This document shows positions 33,138-45,048 of a DNA stretch of 64,000 nt, piece by piece. This DNA is from Dolomedes plantarius (taxonomy: Eukaryota; Arthropoda; Arachnida; Araneae; Dolomedidae): contig OU015499.1 in NCBI GenBank assembly GCA_907164885.2, positions 146,869,618-146,933,617 of the forward strand. The letters are read 5' to 3'. Both the position numbers and the translations under genes were made by a program. A model generated the notes under the pieces. The model did not search any database, was not told the origin of the DNA, and was given only the letters and a program-made list of their open reading frames with translations. Within the stretch, counting starts at the first letter, position 1; the number at the start of each line of letters is the position of its first letter.

Positions 33138-35285
33138 CTGCAAAGAGAGGAGAAAAGAATTTAAACGAGATAAATTAACACTGTACCCTCAAGCTTTTTT
33201 GTTATTTTTCACGTGAAATCAATAGCTATATACAAAAGTTTGTCTGCTAAGAAATTTTATATATATATATAAACTAGGACGTTATAAATTATATTTTGGA
33301 TAAATAAAACTATTGAGCACTTTAAATTTATTGCAATTAGGATACGCGGTTCCTTAGCCATCCTTATTCTTTTGTCCTGGCAGATCATAAGGACGTGCAG
33401 AGATTTTATATGCTTCGGTCTGTAGGGATCACCACAAGACTAATGATAACGGACCGATCGATAATGGATAAGCATTATTCATATTTTTCCCCTTAAAATT
33501 AATTTTAGTTGTCGGTAATTCAAAATAATTTCATCATTAATTATTGAGTCTACTGCTCCGAGATATTCCAGAGATATACATCTGATTAAAGAGCTGCGAT
33601 AAAATCAGATTAAAAAGTTCATAAATCTAATAAAATGTATAAATTAATTTCAGAAAATAACAAAGAATATGTGGGTTATGGTTTTGCTTAGGCAGATTTG
33701 TTCTGATTGCAGTTTGGCGGCGACAGACATTTTTCACCACGCTCTCTCCACATTTTAATATATATGTCTGTGTATATAGTACATTACAATTGACAATAGT
33801 AAAAATTCTTGAAATTTTCGTTCATCGTTTGTGGAATAAGTGCTTTTATGTGATTCTTCAAATAATCTGAATCAAATATTTCAAAAGTTATCTGTGGACC
33901 TATTATAGACTATGAGATATACGTTAGGTGCGATCATTGCTTTAGTTGTACATTTTTAAGACCTTTTTTCCCTATTGTGAATATTTATTTTCCAGATTGA
34001 AAAAAGTTTTCGAGAGGGAGTGCTGGGTGATTGCTCCTAGTTAGTCTAATATAATTAAAGAATTTTTTCTAAAAATACTTGTATTTTTTTATATTTCTAT
34101 ATAAAAAATATTGGTACATTCAAATCTTCATTTTTTGTTATCAATTTTTTAAATTTTTTTTTCGAGAGTGGATTGGGATGGTAGTGTGCTTAAATTTAAG
34201 TAAGGATTTTATTTAAAATTCAAATTTTCTAAATAATTAGGTTTCTGCATTCTGTATTTCTACAAAACTTTGGATACAATTTTATATATCCCGATTTCGG
34301 CATGTCTTTCTCATTTGTCCTTAATTTTTAAAATCTTTCTCTATTTTACAGGATCGATATTCAACGTTACGTAAGCTTCCAAATAAAAGTTTATTCTTAA
34401 AAAGGCTCCTTTATGCATTTCCATGGAAAAAATTTCTTTATATTCAGTTGTATTTAGAGCGGTTGTTAGGCCAAAGAGCCCGTAGCAAAGTCTATGGCTA
34501 TGTTAGGCCAAAGAGCCCTCTGCAAAGTTTATAGCTAAAGAGAAATACTTGTGATTTATGACATTCTTCAATATTAAGAGATTAAACATTCTTCTAATTT
34601 TGATATGCATACATCCACTGAGCTAGATGAGTAAGCACTAAGGGTACCACTAGATAATAACTGCACCAGAAATAAATATGCATGCCTATAAAAAATATAC
34701 ACTGGGGACAAAAATGTGAATTTGAGACTTATATTATCTTTTAAATACTCTTCAAACTTGTTGTCGATAATATTTAGAGTTTCAATATAAATCTAGAAAA
34801 CTTAAAATTTAAAATTATAAATATTTAATCTATTTCTAAATGCATTCTGATTATCTTGAGTTACCTTTATACTAGATAATAAAATAAATAAAACTATTGT
34901 GTGATTCAGAAAATACTGGAAAACCATTTCAGTACTACAGGAAATCAGATGAAGATTAAGCTATATCCATTATAACACTTCTTCGTAAGAGAAAATCACA
35001 CTTACCTCTTCATTAACAATTAGATAGAAAACCAATTGTCAATATAAAAAAAATTACATGATAGAGCATGAAATATTTTATTCTTCAGTCATAAATTTAT
35101 GCACAGAGAAAATCAGCAAAAGTTCAATGCCATATTTAACAATACAGTGATTTAAGAAAAATATATGCATACTATAAAAAAAAAACAGTAATTCTCACAT
35201 GAACCAAATCTTTTAAAAGTATAAGTAAAATAAAACAAAATCTGCAATAGATTGTTGAACTTAAACCAGAATGCAAAAAAAAAAA

Positions 35286-35287
<2 letters not shown>

Positions 35288-35325
<38 letters not shown>
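35288..35325. repeat. (AAT)n microsatellite
   Basis: About eleven AAT/ATA triplets in a row. Unit C has a shorter run at about 54296-54325; unit A has none here. Confidence 0.95.
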
Positions 35326-35328
<3 letters not shown>

Positions 35329-36959
35329 CAAATCAGAAAACTCAAGATATCTGAGGTGTACAGTTTAAATTAGGAGCATTTGGAACTACTGAAATATAAC
35401 TACTCATTCCTAGAGGTAGAGAATTACAATCAATAACATTGTGATTAGATCAGAGAGTACAAGAGGCTAACTGCTATATGCCTTCACTTGAAATGAATCT
35501 ATGAGAAGTATTGCACAGACTGGATTACCAACAGGTACCTGAGGAAAAGGAGGTGACTTTTAGTCATCTATGACTGAAAGCCAGGTGCATATATTGATAC
35601 ACTCCTTCATGCATTTCATCAAAGAATTTAAAGTAATTGAATTTAAATTCCATTAACTTGTATTCATTTAAAAAATTCAAGTTTCATTTAAAAGCTTCTG
35701 AAAAAATTCAAGTTTATCGAAAAAAATCATCACTTAAAACTAGGTCAGGACATATAAAAGTGATAAAAGGAGGTGCAAGAAAAGACCACACAACACCATG
35801 AATATGCTGACATAAAGCTGCTTTAAGTTGTGAACACAACTGCATAAATACCTATATTACATTCTGATACATTCAGAATCTCACATTCTGACAATCTTAA
35901 TTACAATGTTCAGGAAATGCTAGATTTTCTAGGAGGTACTAAACATAATTCTAAATATATGATTCCCCGACAAACTATTATTATTATTTATTTTTTTGCC
36001 TTTGTTTTTTACATCTTGAAGGCCTTCTGTCATCTTTATTTATTCCTACAGATCTCAAGTGAGAAATAATTCTCACATATTAGTCAGAAGCGAGAGGAGA
36101 TTTATAATATGATCAAAAATCTACAATTAGAAAACCCATAAAATCTTGCACAACCTGCAGTGTACATATTCTTTTCAGAATAAACTGAAGAACTGAAGAG
36201 AGAAAACTGACAAAATTGACATTTTGGAATGAAATCTCACCACTACAGTATGAATACCATACTTCAGACATATTTTTTAGCAATAGACTTGGTGAATCAG
36301 AAATTATTGTATTCAGAGTACAAAGAACTGTGGAGGCTAGGTCAAAGTTTTTTCAGGCTATAAATTTGTTACTTATTCTTGTAGCAAGTTAATAGCAATT
36401 AAAACCAAAAGCTGAAAATAGAAGATCTTCCACGGAGATTGTCTTGTGCAAAGAAGCCTGTAAATTTTGAAGACTTTTGAAAAACTCCTTTAAATAGATG
36501 AAGGGTTTAATAGAGCTATATGCCTACTAAAACTTGACGTACCAAATGATGATTCAGTGAGATAACATGCAATGTGAAAGATACAAAATACTCATCAAAT
36601 TTCTGCCCTGATTTACCTGTCTATATTGAGACAATAAATTCTGGCTACTAGTCAATGTTATCTTCATAAATTTTTAATAAGTCTGATAACCTAACTCAAC
36701 ACAGAATTAAAATATCATTAATCATAAGACAGCCTTAGGAACATGAATGAAAGAATAGAAATGAATGAAAGAATGATGAAAGAAACATGAATGAAAGAAT
36801 AGAAAATATGTAAGGAATTAATTAAGAAACGCAGGACTGGATTTAATTCGACTGGATTTATTGGAAGCAATTGGGCCTCATGCTAGTACAAAGCCCCATA
36901 CAAAGAAAATTTTAAAATACGTCTCAAAGGAAGTACTGTGATGTTTAGAAACCTTCTAG

Positions 36960-37634
36960 AATTCCTGGCAAAATATAGCCACTCAGGTTTTAAACAAGTT
37001 TTAGTCAGAGCCACAGAGCTTGCGACTTATCTAGAAGTTACTCTAGAATTTATGGAAACACCTTTATGAAAATTAAAAAGGATAGATAATTATGAGTATC
37101 AGGATGAACCAATATGTAACGGGAAAGATATGGTTGAGGGGCATTGTTTTTAACAACTACTGTACAAAGCTAAGTAGGCTAGACAAGTTAATTCCATACG
37201 ATTCCACAGAAGAAGCATCGAAAACATGCATCAATACTAGAAATATCCTTGATAGATGTAAAAATGATTAAGAATGAAGACCAAATAAAATCTATAAAAT
37301 ATGTAGACATAGATATGCTGGTCAATGGAAGTAATTAGACCTAATGTTTAGGACACCCTAAAAAAACTCTACAATTGCTACAAATGATAGCTACTGGCTC
37401 TTCAAATGCATTTATATGTCTAAGGATATTTTAAACAATTTATGTAATTGTAACACTGGGAAAAAGAAGCTTTTCTAGATAAAATCAATTAAAACATTCC
37501 TGGGGTTAATAATATTGGAAAGACTCAACAGACTTGCAATACTGTCTACAGAGCATGTAGACACAAGAAAATTAAAATTTCATCCATTTATAAATGATCT
37601 TGCTGATAAAAAATCTAGCAAAATTGAATTGTAA
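36960..37634 (+). pseudogene. hAT transposase relic in unit B
   Basis: The piece at 36967-37070 reads KYSHSGFKQVLVRATELATY, then LEVT and EFMETP, like the A(R/T)ELA..L.(I/V) helix and E(T/K).R block upstream of the hAT dimerisation domain. The dimerisation domain follows at 37405-37634 (NAFICLRIF, stop, TIYVIVTLGKRSFSR), with a 1-bp loss after SFSR that shifts frame, then the RLNRLAIL and NDLADKKS block. Shared with units A and C. Confidence 0.8.
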
Positions 37635-39192
37635 ATAATTTTGGTCTGTGAATAAAATGTATGTAGTCTAGTTACTTCTTAGTTATCCTTTCTTATAAAT
37701 GTGCATTAAAAAGAAAATATGATCCCATCTTAGATTTTGTCTTTTATGCATCACATTAAATTTTTATCATTTAATGTATATTAGAATTTTGAAGCCCCAC
37801 CCTCCCACCTCAAAAAAAAGATTTGCAATTGGACCCAACATTGACTAAGGCCAACCATGATCAAAGGTAGGAATAACAAGAACTCAGATGTGAAATTTTC
37901 CAGTGCAAGTAATTAACTGTTATACTCTATTACCTTAATATATTCAGTTAATGTAGAAATTTCCAAATTTTTAAATATTAAAACACAGAAATCATAAAAT
38001 CTTCCAGTTTCTTATTTAACAGATTTCTATAAATTATAGTTCTATTTATGTTCTATAAATTATATTTAAAACAGAGTTATATGTAACTAACTGTGAGTAA
38101 TACAGATAGTAATTAAGAAACTTCATCATGTAATGCAAAGCTATCAAAATGACTGCAAAGGGAAGTAAAACCTCTGGTAAATCATTGACTTTTATTTAGA
38201 AAATTTATCCAAACAGTTTTCATGAAAAGATTGTACAAAATGTTTATATATACTTCCCTTAGGCAAAATAAAAACTTACCAGCCTACATTTTCATATTTT
38301 GTACAAAGTTATCTCTTACATAAATGGTTTAATATAATCCTCTGATATCTGTTTTAACTTTTTTTCATCTAGAATTGTAATTCATGTGATGCATATTTCC
38401 TCACAGCGCTAATTATACAACACTTTTCTGGAGCACTGAGAAAAATAAAGCACACCAGAATTTTCAAACTCTATTTTTGACACTTATATTGCAGTTAATT
38501 TATTATATTCAATAAATCTTTTTTTATCCCTAGGAGGAGGGGAAGGGGGGATATATAAATCCTAAATCAACAAACATCAATTTTAGTAAGTGATCTCATG
38601 GACAGAAACTACGTATATTAAAAAATTACTGAAGACATGAACAGCAAGAAAGCAGTTATAAATTTTGCCAGTATAAAATAATCTATTAAGTATAAAGACT
38701 ATGCAAGTAAGACAGCAGATAATTTAAATCTAGCTCTAAACTGACACAAGTACAATTTTTACAATAAAAAATATTTAAATACCATATCCAGGCTGTCATA
38801 AATACCAGTTTATAAAGAGTTTGTAAATCTTGAAATGTTTCTAACAAAAAAATCTTTAGAATATATGGTGCAGAGAAAATTAAGCATTTTCATATAGAAT
38901 ATAATAATAACTGTGTACAGTTATGAAGAGTTAAATAATTAATCTTTGCTTTAATAAGAATTTCAGTTTCAGATATCCAGTATTACTTTTAAATCATCCT
39001 ATTTGAAATACATTGATTTCAAATTTAAACAAGCATATTATAATGAATGATAAAACTAAAATGATGAATATTTCGGAGTATTGTATTTAATGCTGTTGCT
39101 GTTATATTTTTTGCAATGAAGGATGAATGTTATTTACTACATTTCATCTTGAACAATTTTAACACTGAATGAATACAGAAACAAATAACATA

Positions 39193-39780
39193 GTGTAGTG
39201 CTAATTAATAAAAAATTACTCGTTGGTACCCGTCAAAAAATGACAGCTAGATAGTAAATAAATGTACTAATACACAAATTATACTCAAAAATACATTTCC
39301 AAATGTTGAAAATCATAATAATGTGCAGAAACAAATTAATGTGTTTAAGCGGTATCGTGCTTAGTGAGTATCTAAAGGCAGATTTAAAAATGTCACTGAG
39401 CATGCACAGAAAGCAATTTTTCAAATTGTAAATTATCGCTAATTAAACAGCATGAAATAAATAATTTTCATCAGGTTTAATCTCATATTTCACAAACATA
39501 ATTTTCATAAAAATAAAAATAGCTGAGAGAGATCTAGAGAGACTTCTCGGAATAAACGTGTTTATCATTAAAATATATCACTGAGCATGTGCACAAACCA
39601 ATTTTTAATTGTAAATTATCGCTAATTAATAGAAATTGCAGTTACAAAAACCAAATTTGACAAATCTACAGATTACAATCTTTCTTTTAAGGCCAAAATG
39701 AAGTAAATCGATGCAGTAGTTTTCTCTCACGGACTGCCCAAAAAGTCGACTTAGCAACTTAAATATACAGATTTCAAATG
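39193..39780. other. Unit B-specific ~580-bp stretch
   Basis: Unit A passes straight from its equivalent of 39192 to 39780. It contains two diverged copies of a ~200-bp segment: CACTGAGCATG(C/T)GCACA(G/A)A, AATTTTT and AAATTGTAAATTATCGCTAA occur at about 39393-39443 and again at 39578-39627. No terminal repeats or target duplication could be fixed. Confidence 0.55.
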
Positions 39781-40657
39781 TAATCATAAATAAAAAATTC
39801 CTTGAAAAAAGAATGATACAAGAAAGCAACACCTAAACAGCAGATAACTGCTCATGATGCGAAGTTGTAAAATCTTACCGAATTTGGTGGCAATTTATAC
39901 TTTATGTGGAAAATTTAATTGTTTAATTAGTTCTATCTTAAAGTTTCACATGAAATTAACAATGTATATGAATTTAATTCTAATTTTTTTTAAATGAATG
40001 TGCAAAAATGATGGTTTATTAAATTTGATAAGCTTTAGATATTTTAACAATTTTAATATATTAAGCATAGAATTAAATTATAAAAACACCAACACGTGAA
40101 TGTTGGGAAAAGTGCTGGATTTTTTATAGCAACAAAGTTAGTTATTTTATAAGTGGTACTATTGTTTATATTCTGCTACAAATGGGTTGTAACCTTTATA
40201 ATATATGTTTTTATTATTCAGTTTAATGTCTTAATACACGGCAAACCTGATCCAACTAAACTTCACTCTTACGTCACCAAAAGTCAGTGACTATATCTCA
40301 GAAATGTCACTTGGAGTTTTTCAGTTTCGACAATCTGAATTTGAATAATTATCATTTAGATGTTCAAAGCCAATGAAATTCAAAATTAGTTTCAGATTAT
40401 GAATTATATGTTCAGTCAATGACGAAAATTTTGAATTATTTTCATATTTTTATTTTCCGCCTCTTCAAGGAATACAATCCAGAAAATGAAAGCTTACCCT
40501 TGGCTATTCATATCTTGATTATAGGTCTTACTCTAGGCCTGAGTACATGTGATACAATACTTCACAGTGCCAGCGTTTTTTTGAATTCTAAATTTTTCAA
40601 AAATGATTATTTATATTAAACTTTTTTGTTAATATTGCATCCTTTACTAAAATATTT

Positions 40658-41169
40658 GGTACTTTTCCGTTATAAGCACTACAATCGTTTTCACACCAAC
40701 TTGGTGCATTTTCAAAAATCGCCGCAACGAGAGAAATGTAAAGCGATATAATCACACTAATTGATTAGCAAATTACAATACTAAAATATACAAATCTCGA
40801 GATTCAAGGATCATGAGACGATTATTTTCATGGTCATGGAGATAACGCGACTTCATGAATGCCGTAGTTAAATACGCTTACTTTAGTTTGTATTTCTTTC
40901 TTTCCATGTGTTATTTAAAATAAAAGAAATATTATTGCATTTTCCTGATCCATCAAAGAGATTATATACTTCATTATTTGTGGTTGTCAATATACCTTTT
41001 GGATCTTGTCGATGCACTGATACAATGCGTTGTATTTGCTAATCAGGTGTCTCCTAACATTTGCATAAAATCCAGAGTTATTGCATTCGCCAATACGATG
41101 TGATGCATCTGTGCGTCGCCAAGATTAAAAATGCGACACCTAGTGTAGTGCTTATAACGGAAAAGTACC
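40658..41169. mobile_element. 512-bp MITE with 26-bp perfect terminal inverted repeats
   Basis: The tips read GGTACTTTTCCGTTATAAGC inward from both ends, and the match continues perfectly for 26 bp. Flanks are the 8-bp duplication AAATATTT (40650-40657, 41170-41177). The empty site survives in unit A (8289-8296). GG- tips with an 8-bp duplication do not fit hAT (CA- tips) or Tc1 (TA target); Merlin-like is one possibility. No coding sequence. Confidence 0.92.
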
Positions 41170-42572
41170 AAATATTTTTATTTTATTCTTAGTTTTATAA
41201 AGTGATTTTGATACTTAGGAAATATTTTTAATTTTAATTTTTGTTCTAAAAATTCATTGGTAATACTATTGCCACCAATATTTTTTTTCATTCTTCTATA
41301 TATATTGAAATTATCTTGCTACAACCTTTTAAATTTTATGTACTTTATTTATTTTCCACTCTTTTAGTATTTTTAAGTGTCTTTATCCTTCTAATTCTTA
41401 AGAATTTATTTAAAATAAAATTCATGCATTTTGAATATATTGTTTCCCTACAACATTTCCAATAAGATATCTTATGACATATATTTGAAAAATTTAAATG
41501 TTGACCTACTTTTTGAAATCAATTGATACTTTGCAAATATTGAGGCTGTTTTATTTATTCCAGATAAATGCTGTATTCCATAATTTTTTAATTAAAATAT
41601 TCTAAGGTTGTTTAATAGCTACATAGTGTTGAATTTTCACACAAAGTGTTGATTGTCAGGCTAAAAGTTTTAAAACAGTGTGGAATGGTATTTTCCTAAA
41701 TTTCTCATTAGAACTCCACTTCGTGGAATTTGACAACTTTTAGCCCAGGATATGGAACTCTTCCCCGTATAGTTTGTCTGTTACTGCAATTAGTATCAGT
41801 TCAAGAACCGTTGTATATCAAACAGCAAAGTTGATGTTATGTCTGCATGTACGTCTGACTTTATGATGATATATTTATAAATGCAGTATAAATATTGTAA
41901 ATAAAATTATCAAATGGGCAACTTTTAGTAACTTCTTGAAATCGTGGCGCATATATTTTAATAACATGCTATATTAAAATAAATTTAAATTATTACAATT
42001 TAAAACTTTAAATAGTTTAAAATTTGATTTTTAAAAATTATATATTAAAATAAATTTAAAATTATTACAATTTAAACTTTAAATATTTTAAATTTAAGCT
42101 TATTATTCAATACATTTATTTTCTAATTAACAAACTCAAATTTATCGAATTTAAATGATTGTGGATATTTGAAGAAAGAAAATTTAAATTTTAACAATTT
42201 ATTTTGTTAAAATCTCTTTAAATTCTAATTTTAATACATACTAAATTAAATAGATTCCTTTATAAGTCAACAGATGGCAGCAGGAGCAAAACTAATGCTT
42301 GGATTAGATTGCTCTCTGTAAACAGGGTTGCTATCAAAGGCACATTCAAACGGAATTGTAGGGGTAACCAGAGAAGGGGATACATCATAACAGGAAGTAT
42401 ATAATCGCCAAGTTGGCGGCAGTCCCAACTTCTTCCGTATTGTATTAGCATTTAGCTTCACTCACAGAAAAATAGCGTAAAATGTAGATATCGTATATAT
42501 CATTTTTAACATGTAAACAACAAACAGTTCTCACATACAATACAGAAAAAAATACGTGTAAATTAAACTTAC

Positions 42573-42660
42573 TTGAATATCTGTTTACTTTTCTAGCTGT
42601 TGCAAGGCAGGGCTCTAGGAGTTTGCAATATTAACGAAATAAAGTCATGGCTAGTTGAAT
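42573..42660 (-). other. Putative first exon of zinc-finger gene B
   Basis: The exon end CAGATATTCAA is followed by donor GTAAGTTTAA (minus). The 24 bases next to the donor are shared with unit A; beyond 42596 the sequence is unrelated. The upstream limit is a guess. Confidence 0.35.
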
Positions 42661-42699
42661 TTCGGACTTTAATTATTAAAAAGTAGGAAGAGAAACACA

Positions 42700-42900
42700 G
42701 TACTCCTTACTGTTTACATGAAACACGAGCATCTGCTTTGCGTAACGGCTCTTTGAAATGTGTACAAATGCGCATGCTCAGAGGCTTTGATTCTTCCAAA
42801 GAGATCTTACGAGAGCTGTTACGCTGTAGTAACCCTCGTATTCTTGGCAGAGTATTGGTGAACATAGTTGCTGTGGCAACCGGGTTAGCGTGGCTATTTC
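42700..42900 (-). promoter_or_regulatory. Promoter-like GC-richer island with NRF1-like and RFX X-box-like motifs
   Basis: A local rise in GC and CpG upstream of the putative first exon of gene B. TGCGCATGC at 42769-42777 resembles an NRF1 half-palindrome. GTTGCTGTGGCAAC at 42867-42880 is an inverted repeat of X-box (RFX) type. The island ends at a T-run of about 20 (42901-42920). Motif calls are by eye; function is inference. Confidence 0.35.
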
Positions 42901-43049
42901 TTTTTTTTTTTTTTTTTTTTGACAATGTATCGGCAGTATGTGTTGTGTGCATTCATATAGAGAGTTTTTGGCGTCACTTTGTACTGCAGGCCTGGGATTG
43001 TTTTTACTTTGATGAATTATTACGTTCAGCGTTTATTAAAATCGAATAA

Positions 43050-43490
43050 TTTAAATTCGTTAAACTCATGATTGATAGAGAGAAAGGAATAGTATCTCGT
43101 ATAGTTTTATAAATAATATAAGTAACAGACGGCTTTGTAAAGTAAGAATGTCTTTGCTATTCATTGTTTTTACTGTGGATTTTGTGATATTCCGTTACTG
43201 ATTTGCATATTCCACTAGTACGTAATAAAATTATGTATTTTAATGTTATCTAGAGTTTGAAAATTGTGCCTAAATTGAGTCTGCATCACATTATAAATTG
43301 AGAAAACACAGCTCGTATTTTAATTTTATCTAGTACATAAGAGTTATTAGGCACGTACAATTATAGATATAGAACGCATGATTTTGTTACACATGTTGGG
43401 TGATGGTTTAATTGTAAATTTTTGCTGAATATCAGTGCAGGATTTATATTTAATTAACTCACGGTTTAACACTACAGGTATTACTTTTTC
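43050..43490. other. Intergenic, nothing recognised
   Basis: AT-rich spacer between the putative promoter of gene B and the hAT MITE. No feature seen. Confidence 0.4.
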
Positions 43491-43805
43491 CAGGGCCGCC
43501 CAGAGACTTTACGGGGCCTGGGGCAAACTTCTGTTGGCGGCCCCAAGACTATTTATCAGAAGACTATTTTGTAGTAAGAGAAATCTGATTAATCGATTAA
43601 TTTTTTAAAATTTTTTTGGAGCCCCTTTTTTGAGGAGATTATTTTGAATTTTGAAGTACGGTATAAGTTTCAGAATTTTCTTTCGGAGGAAATCTAATAA
43701 ATAATTTTCTTTCGGAGGAAATCTAATAAATAATTTTTTTTAAAAATTTTTGGGGGCCTGGGGCAAAGTGCCCTAGTTGCCCCCCCTCCCCTCTGGGTGG
43801 CCCTG
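43491..43805. mobile_element. 315-bp hAT MITE
   Basis: The ends CAGGGCCGCCCAGAG and CTCTGGGTGGCCCTG form an inverted repeat. The flanks ACTTTTTC (43483-43490) and ATTTTTTC (43806-43813) are an 8-bp duplication with one mismatch. Inside, TTCGGAGGAAATCTAATAAA occurs twice in tandem (~43682 and ~43710). No coding sequence. Confidence 0.92.
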
Positions 43806-44073
43806 ATTTTTTCTATCCTCAGGGGTAATCAGTTTCTGTGGTTATTTTGAAAAGCAAACCAATTCTATTTCTTCAATTAATACTTTACAATTAATTCTAT
43901 TTCTTCAATTAATACTTTACAATTAATTCTATTTATATCTTGTATCAAGCTTTGTTAGTTATGCTTAGTTTTTTATTATCAAGGTTTAGTGGGAAGCAAA
44001 ATGGAATTTCTGTATAGTAAGCTTTTTTTGTGATTTTATTTAAATGTAAACATTATTCATTCTATTATACATA

Positions 44074-44640
44074 CAAGGTGTGACTGATCACAGAAATATT
44101 ACGGTATTATATATTTGCAAAAAAGAACCTTATTTTCTTTCAAAGTACTCCCCGCCAGATGTAATGCATATCTGATAAAGTTCCTACAAGTCTTAGAAAC
44201 TTCTGGAATAGTCCTCCTTCACTATAACTATAAATCCCCTGGTAACAGCAGCTTGGATATCTGAAGTGTTTGCAAATCTGTGTCCTTTCAGTGCCGATTT
44301 GAGTCTTGGAAATGGGAAAAGTCTGGCCTGAAAGATCAGGCCAGTAAGGTGGGTGGGACAACTCAGTAATCTCATGCTTGGTGATTAATCGTTTCACACA
44401 CATAGTAGTATGAGGCTGTGCATTATCGGGCAAAAGTTACCACTTGCAACGAATTGCGGCCACATGCAATGGATACGTGCAAAGAGGCACTTGAAAACAT
44501 GACAGTAAAAATCAGCACTAACTGTTTGTCCTGGTATGAATTCTTTGTGGATTAGTCCCTGTGCGTTGATAAAGTTGTCTTAACCTTTGATTCTTCTAAA
44601 CAGATTTTTGTGGTTAATTTGAAACAAAATTTCATATTGA
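44074..44640 (-). pseudogene. Mariner transposase relic (C-terminal half)
   Basis: The minus-strand reading from about 44620 gives QGLIHKEFIPGQTVSADFYC, then LLPDNAQPHTTMCVKRLI, TELSHPPYWPDLS and, in other frames, FPRLKSALKGHRFANTSDIQ with KEDYSRSF. These are the standard middle and C-terminal blocks of mariner transposases of the SETMAR-related group. The terminus at 44074 (CAAGGTGTGACTGATC, after TA) looks like a mariner tip. Several frameshifts are present and the N-terminal half is missing, with a MITE 38 bp beyond the readable part. Confidence 0.83.
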
Positions 44641-44677
44641 CTCTCTGCTCCCTGACGCAATGCTCTAACAACTGTAA

Positions 44678-44863
44678 GGGCCTGTTCACATGGGAGTCCG
44701 TTGCGTTGCGTCAAGGAAAAGATGACGTTGAGAAGAAAATAAACCAATCATAGGCGTTAAAAATTTCATTGCTAATCGTTTGGAGTCCTATGATTGGTTT
44801 ATTTTCGTCTCAACGTCATCTTTTCCTTAACGCAACGCAACGGACTCCTATGTGAACAGGCCC
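44678..44863. mobile_element. Fold-back MITE, copy 2
   Basis: Same family as 12494-12685: GGGCCTGTTCACATGGGAG at the left, CTCCTATGTGAACAGGCCC at the right, arms of about 80 nt, highly similar interior. The flanks are TAA and TTG, so no TTA duplication here. Confidence 0.9.
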
Positions 44864-45048
44864 TTGCATTAGAGCATGAGCAAACACCTGCAGAAGAATT
44901 TTGAAAACAAAGTGCAAAATTTATGTGACAGGCAAAAACGCAATGTGCATGTGTTAGCATGTCAGGCTGTTTTTAATTTTCGAAAGGAGGGAGATTCACA
45001 TTATCAAGCTCACCTAGTATACTGCTATTCAGGCAATTTTTGCTAATA

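Larger units (their letters stand above)
33138..42572 (-). other. Inferred 9.4-kb first intron of zinc-finger gene B
   Basis: From donor GTAAGT (42572-42567, minus) to acceptor CAG (33139-33138). It contains the B copy of the hAT relic, an (AAT)n microsatellite, and the MITE 40658-41169. No other reading frame looks like a host gene. Splicing is inferred from conserved consensus sites in two paralogous units, not from transcripts. Confidence 0.5.
28703..42596. repeat. Segmental duplication unit B, with zinc-finger gene B
   Basis: Collinear with unit C (46460-57410) from TATCAACTTACGAAATCCGAG-type sequence at its left edge through the zinc-finger exon and intron, and with unit A beyond that. 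The 28703-29862 and 30127-32188 parts (3' flank of the gene) match 46460-47622 and 47628-49737. B-specific gains are the solo LTR 29868-30121, a ~50-bp hairpin insert at 31542-31576, a ~580-bp stretch at about 39193-39780 and the MITE 40658-41169. The ORFs inside the 3' flank are not preserved as proteins between B and C. Confidence 0.88.

Noticed and set aside
34340..34385. Plus-strand micro-exon (CTCTATTTTACAG / GTAAGC 19 nt apart) in units B and C
   Set aside because: Consensus splice sites this short arise by chance in pyrimidine-rich DNA, it is absent from unit A, and no plus-strand coding sequence surrounds it.
42738..43049. 103-codon plus-strand ORF with a hydrophobic FLFFFFFF stretch
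   Set aside because: The hydrophobic part is a T-run homopolymer; the rest lies over the GC-richer promoter-like island. No homologue in unit A.
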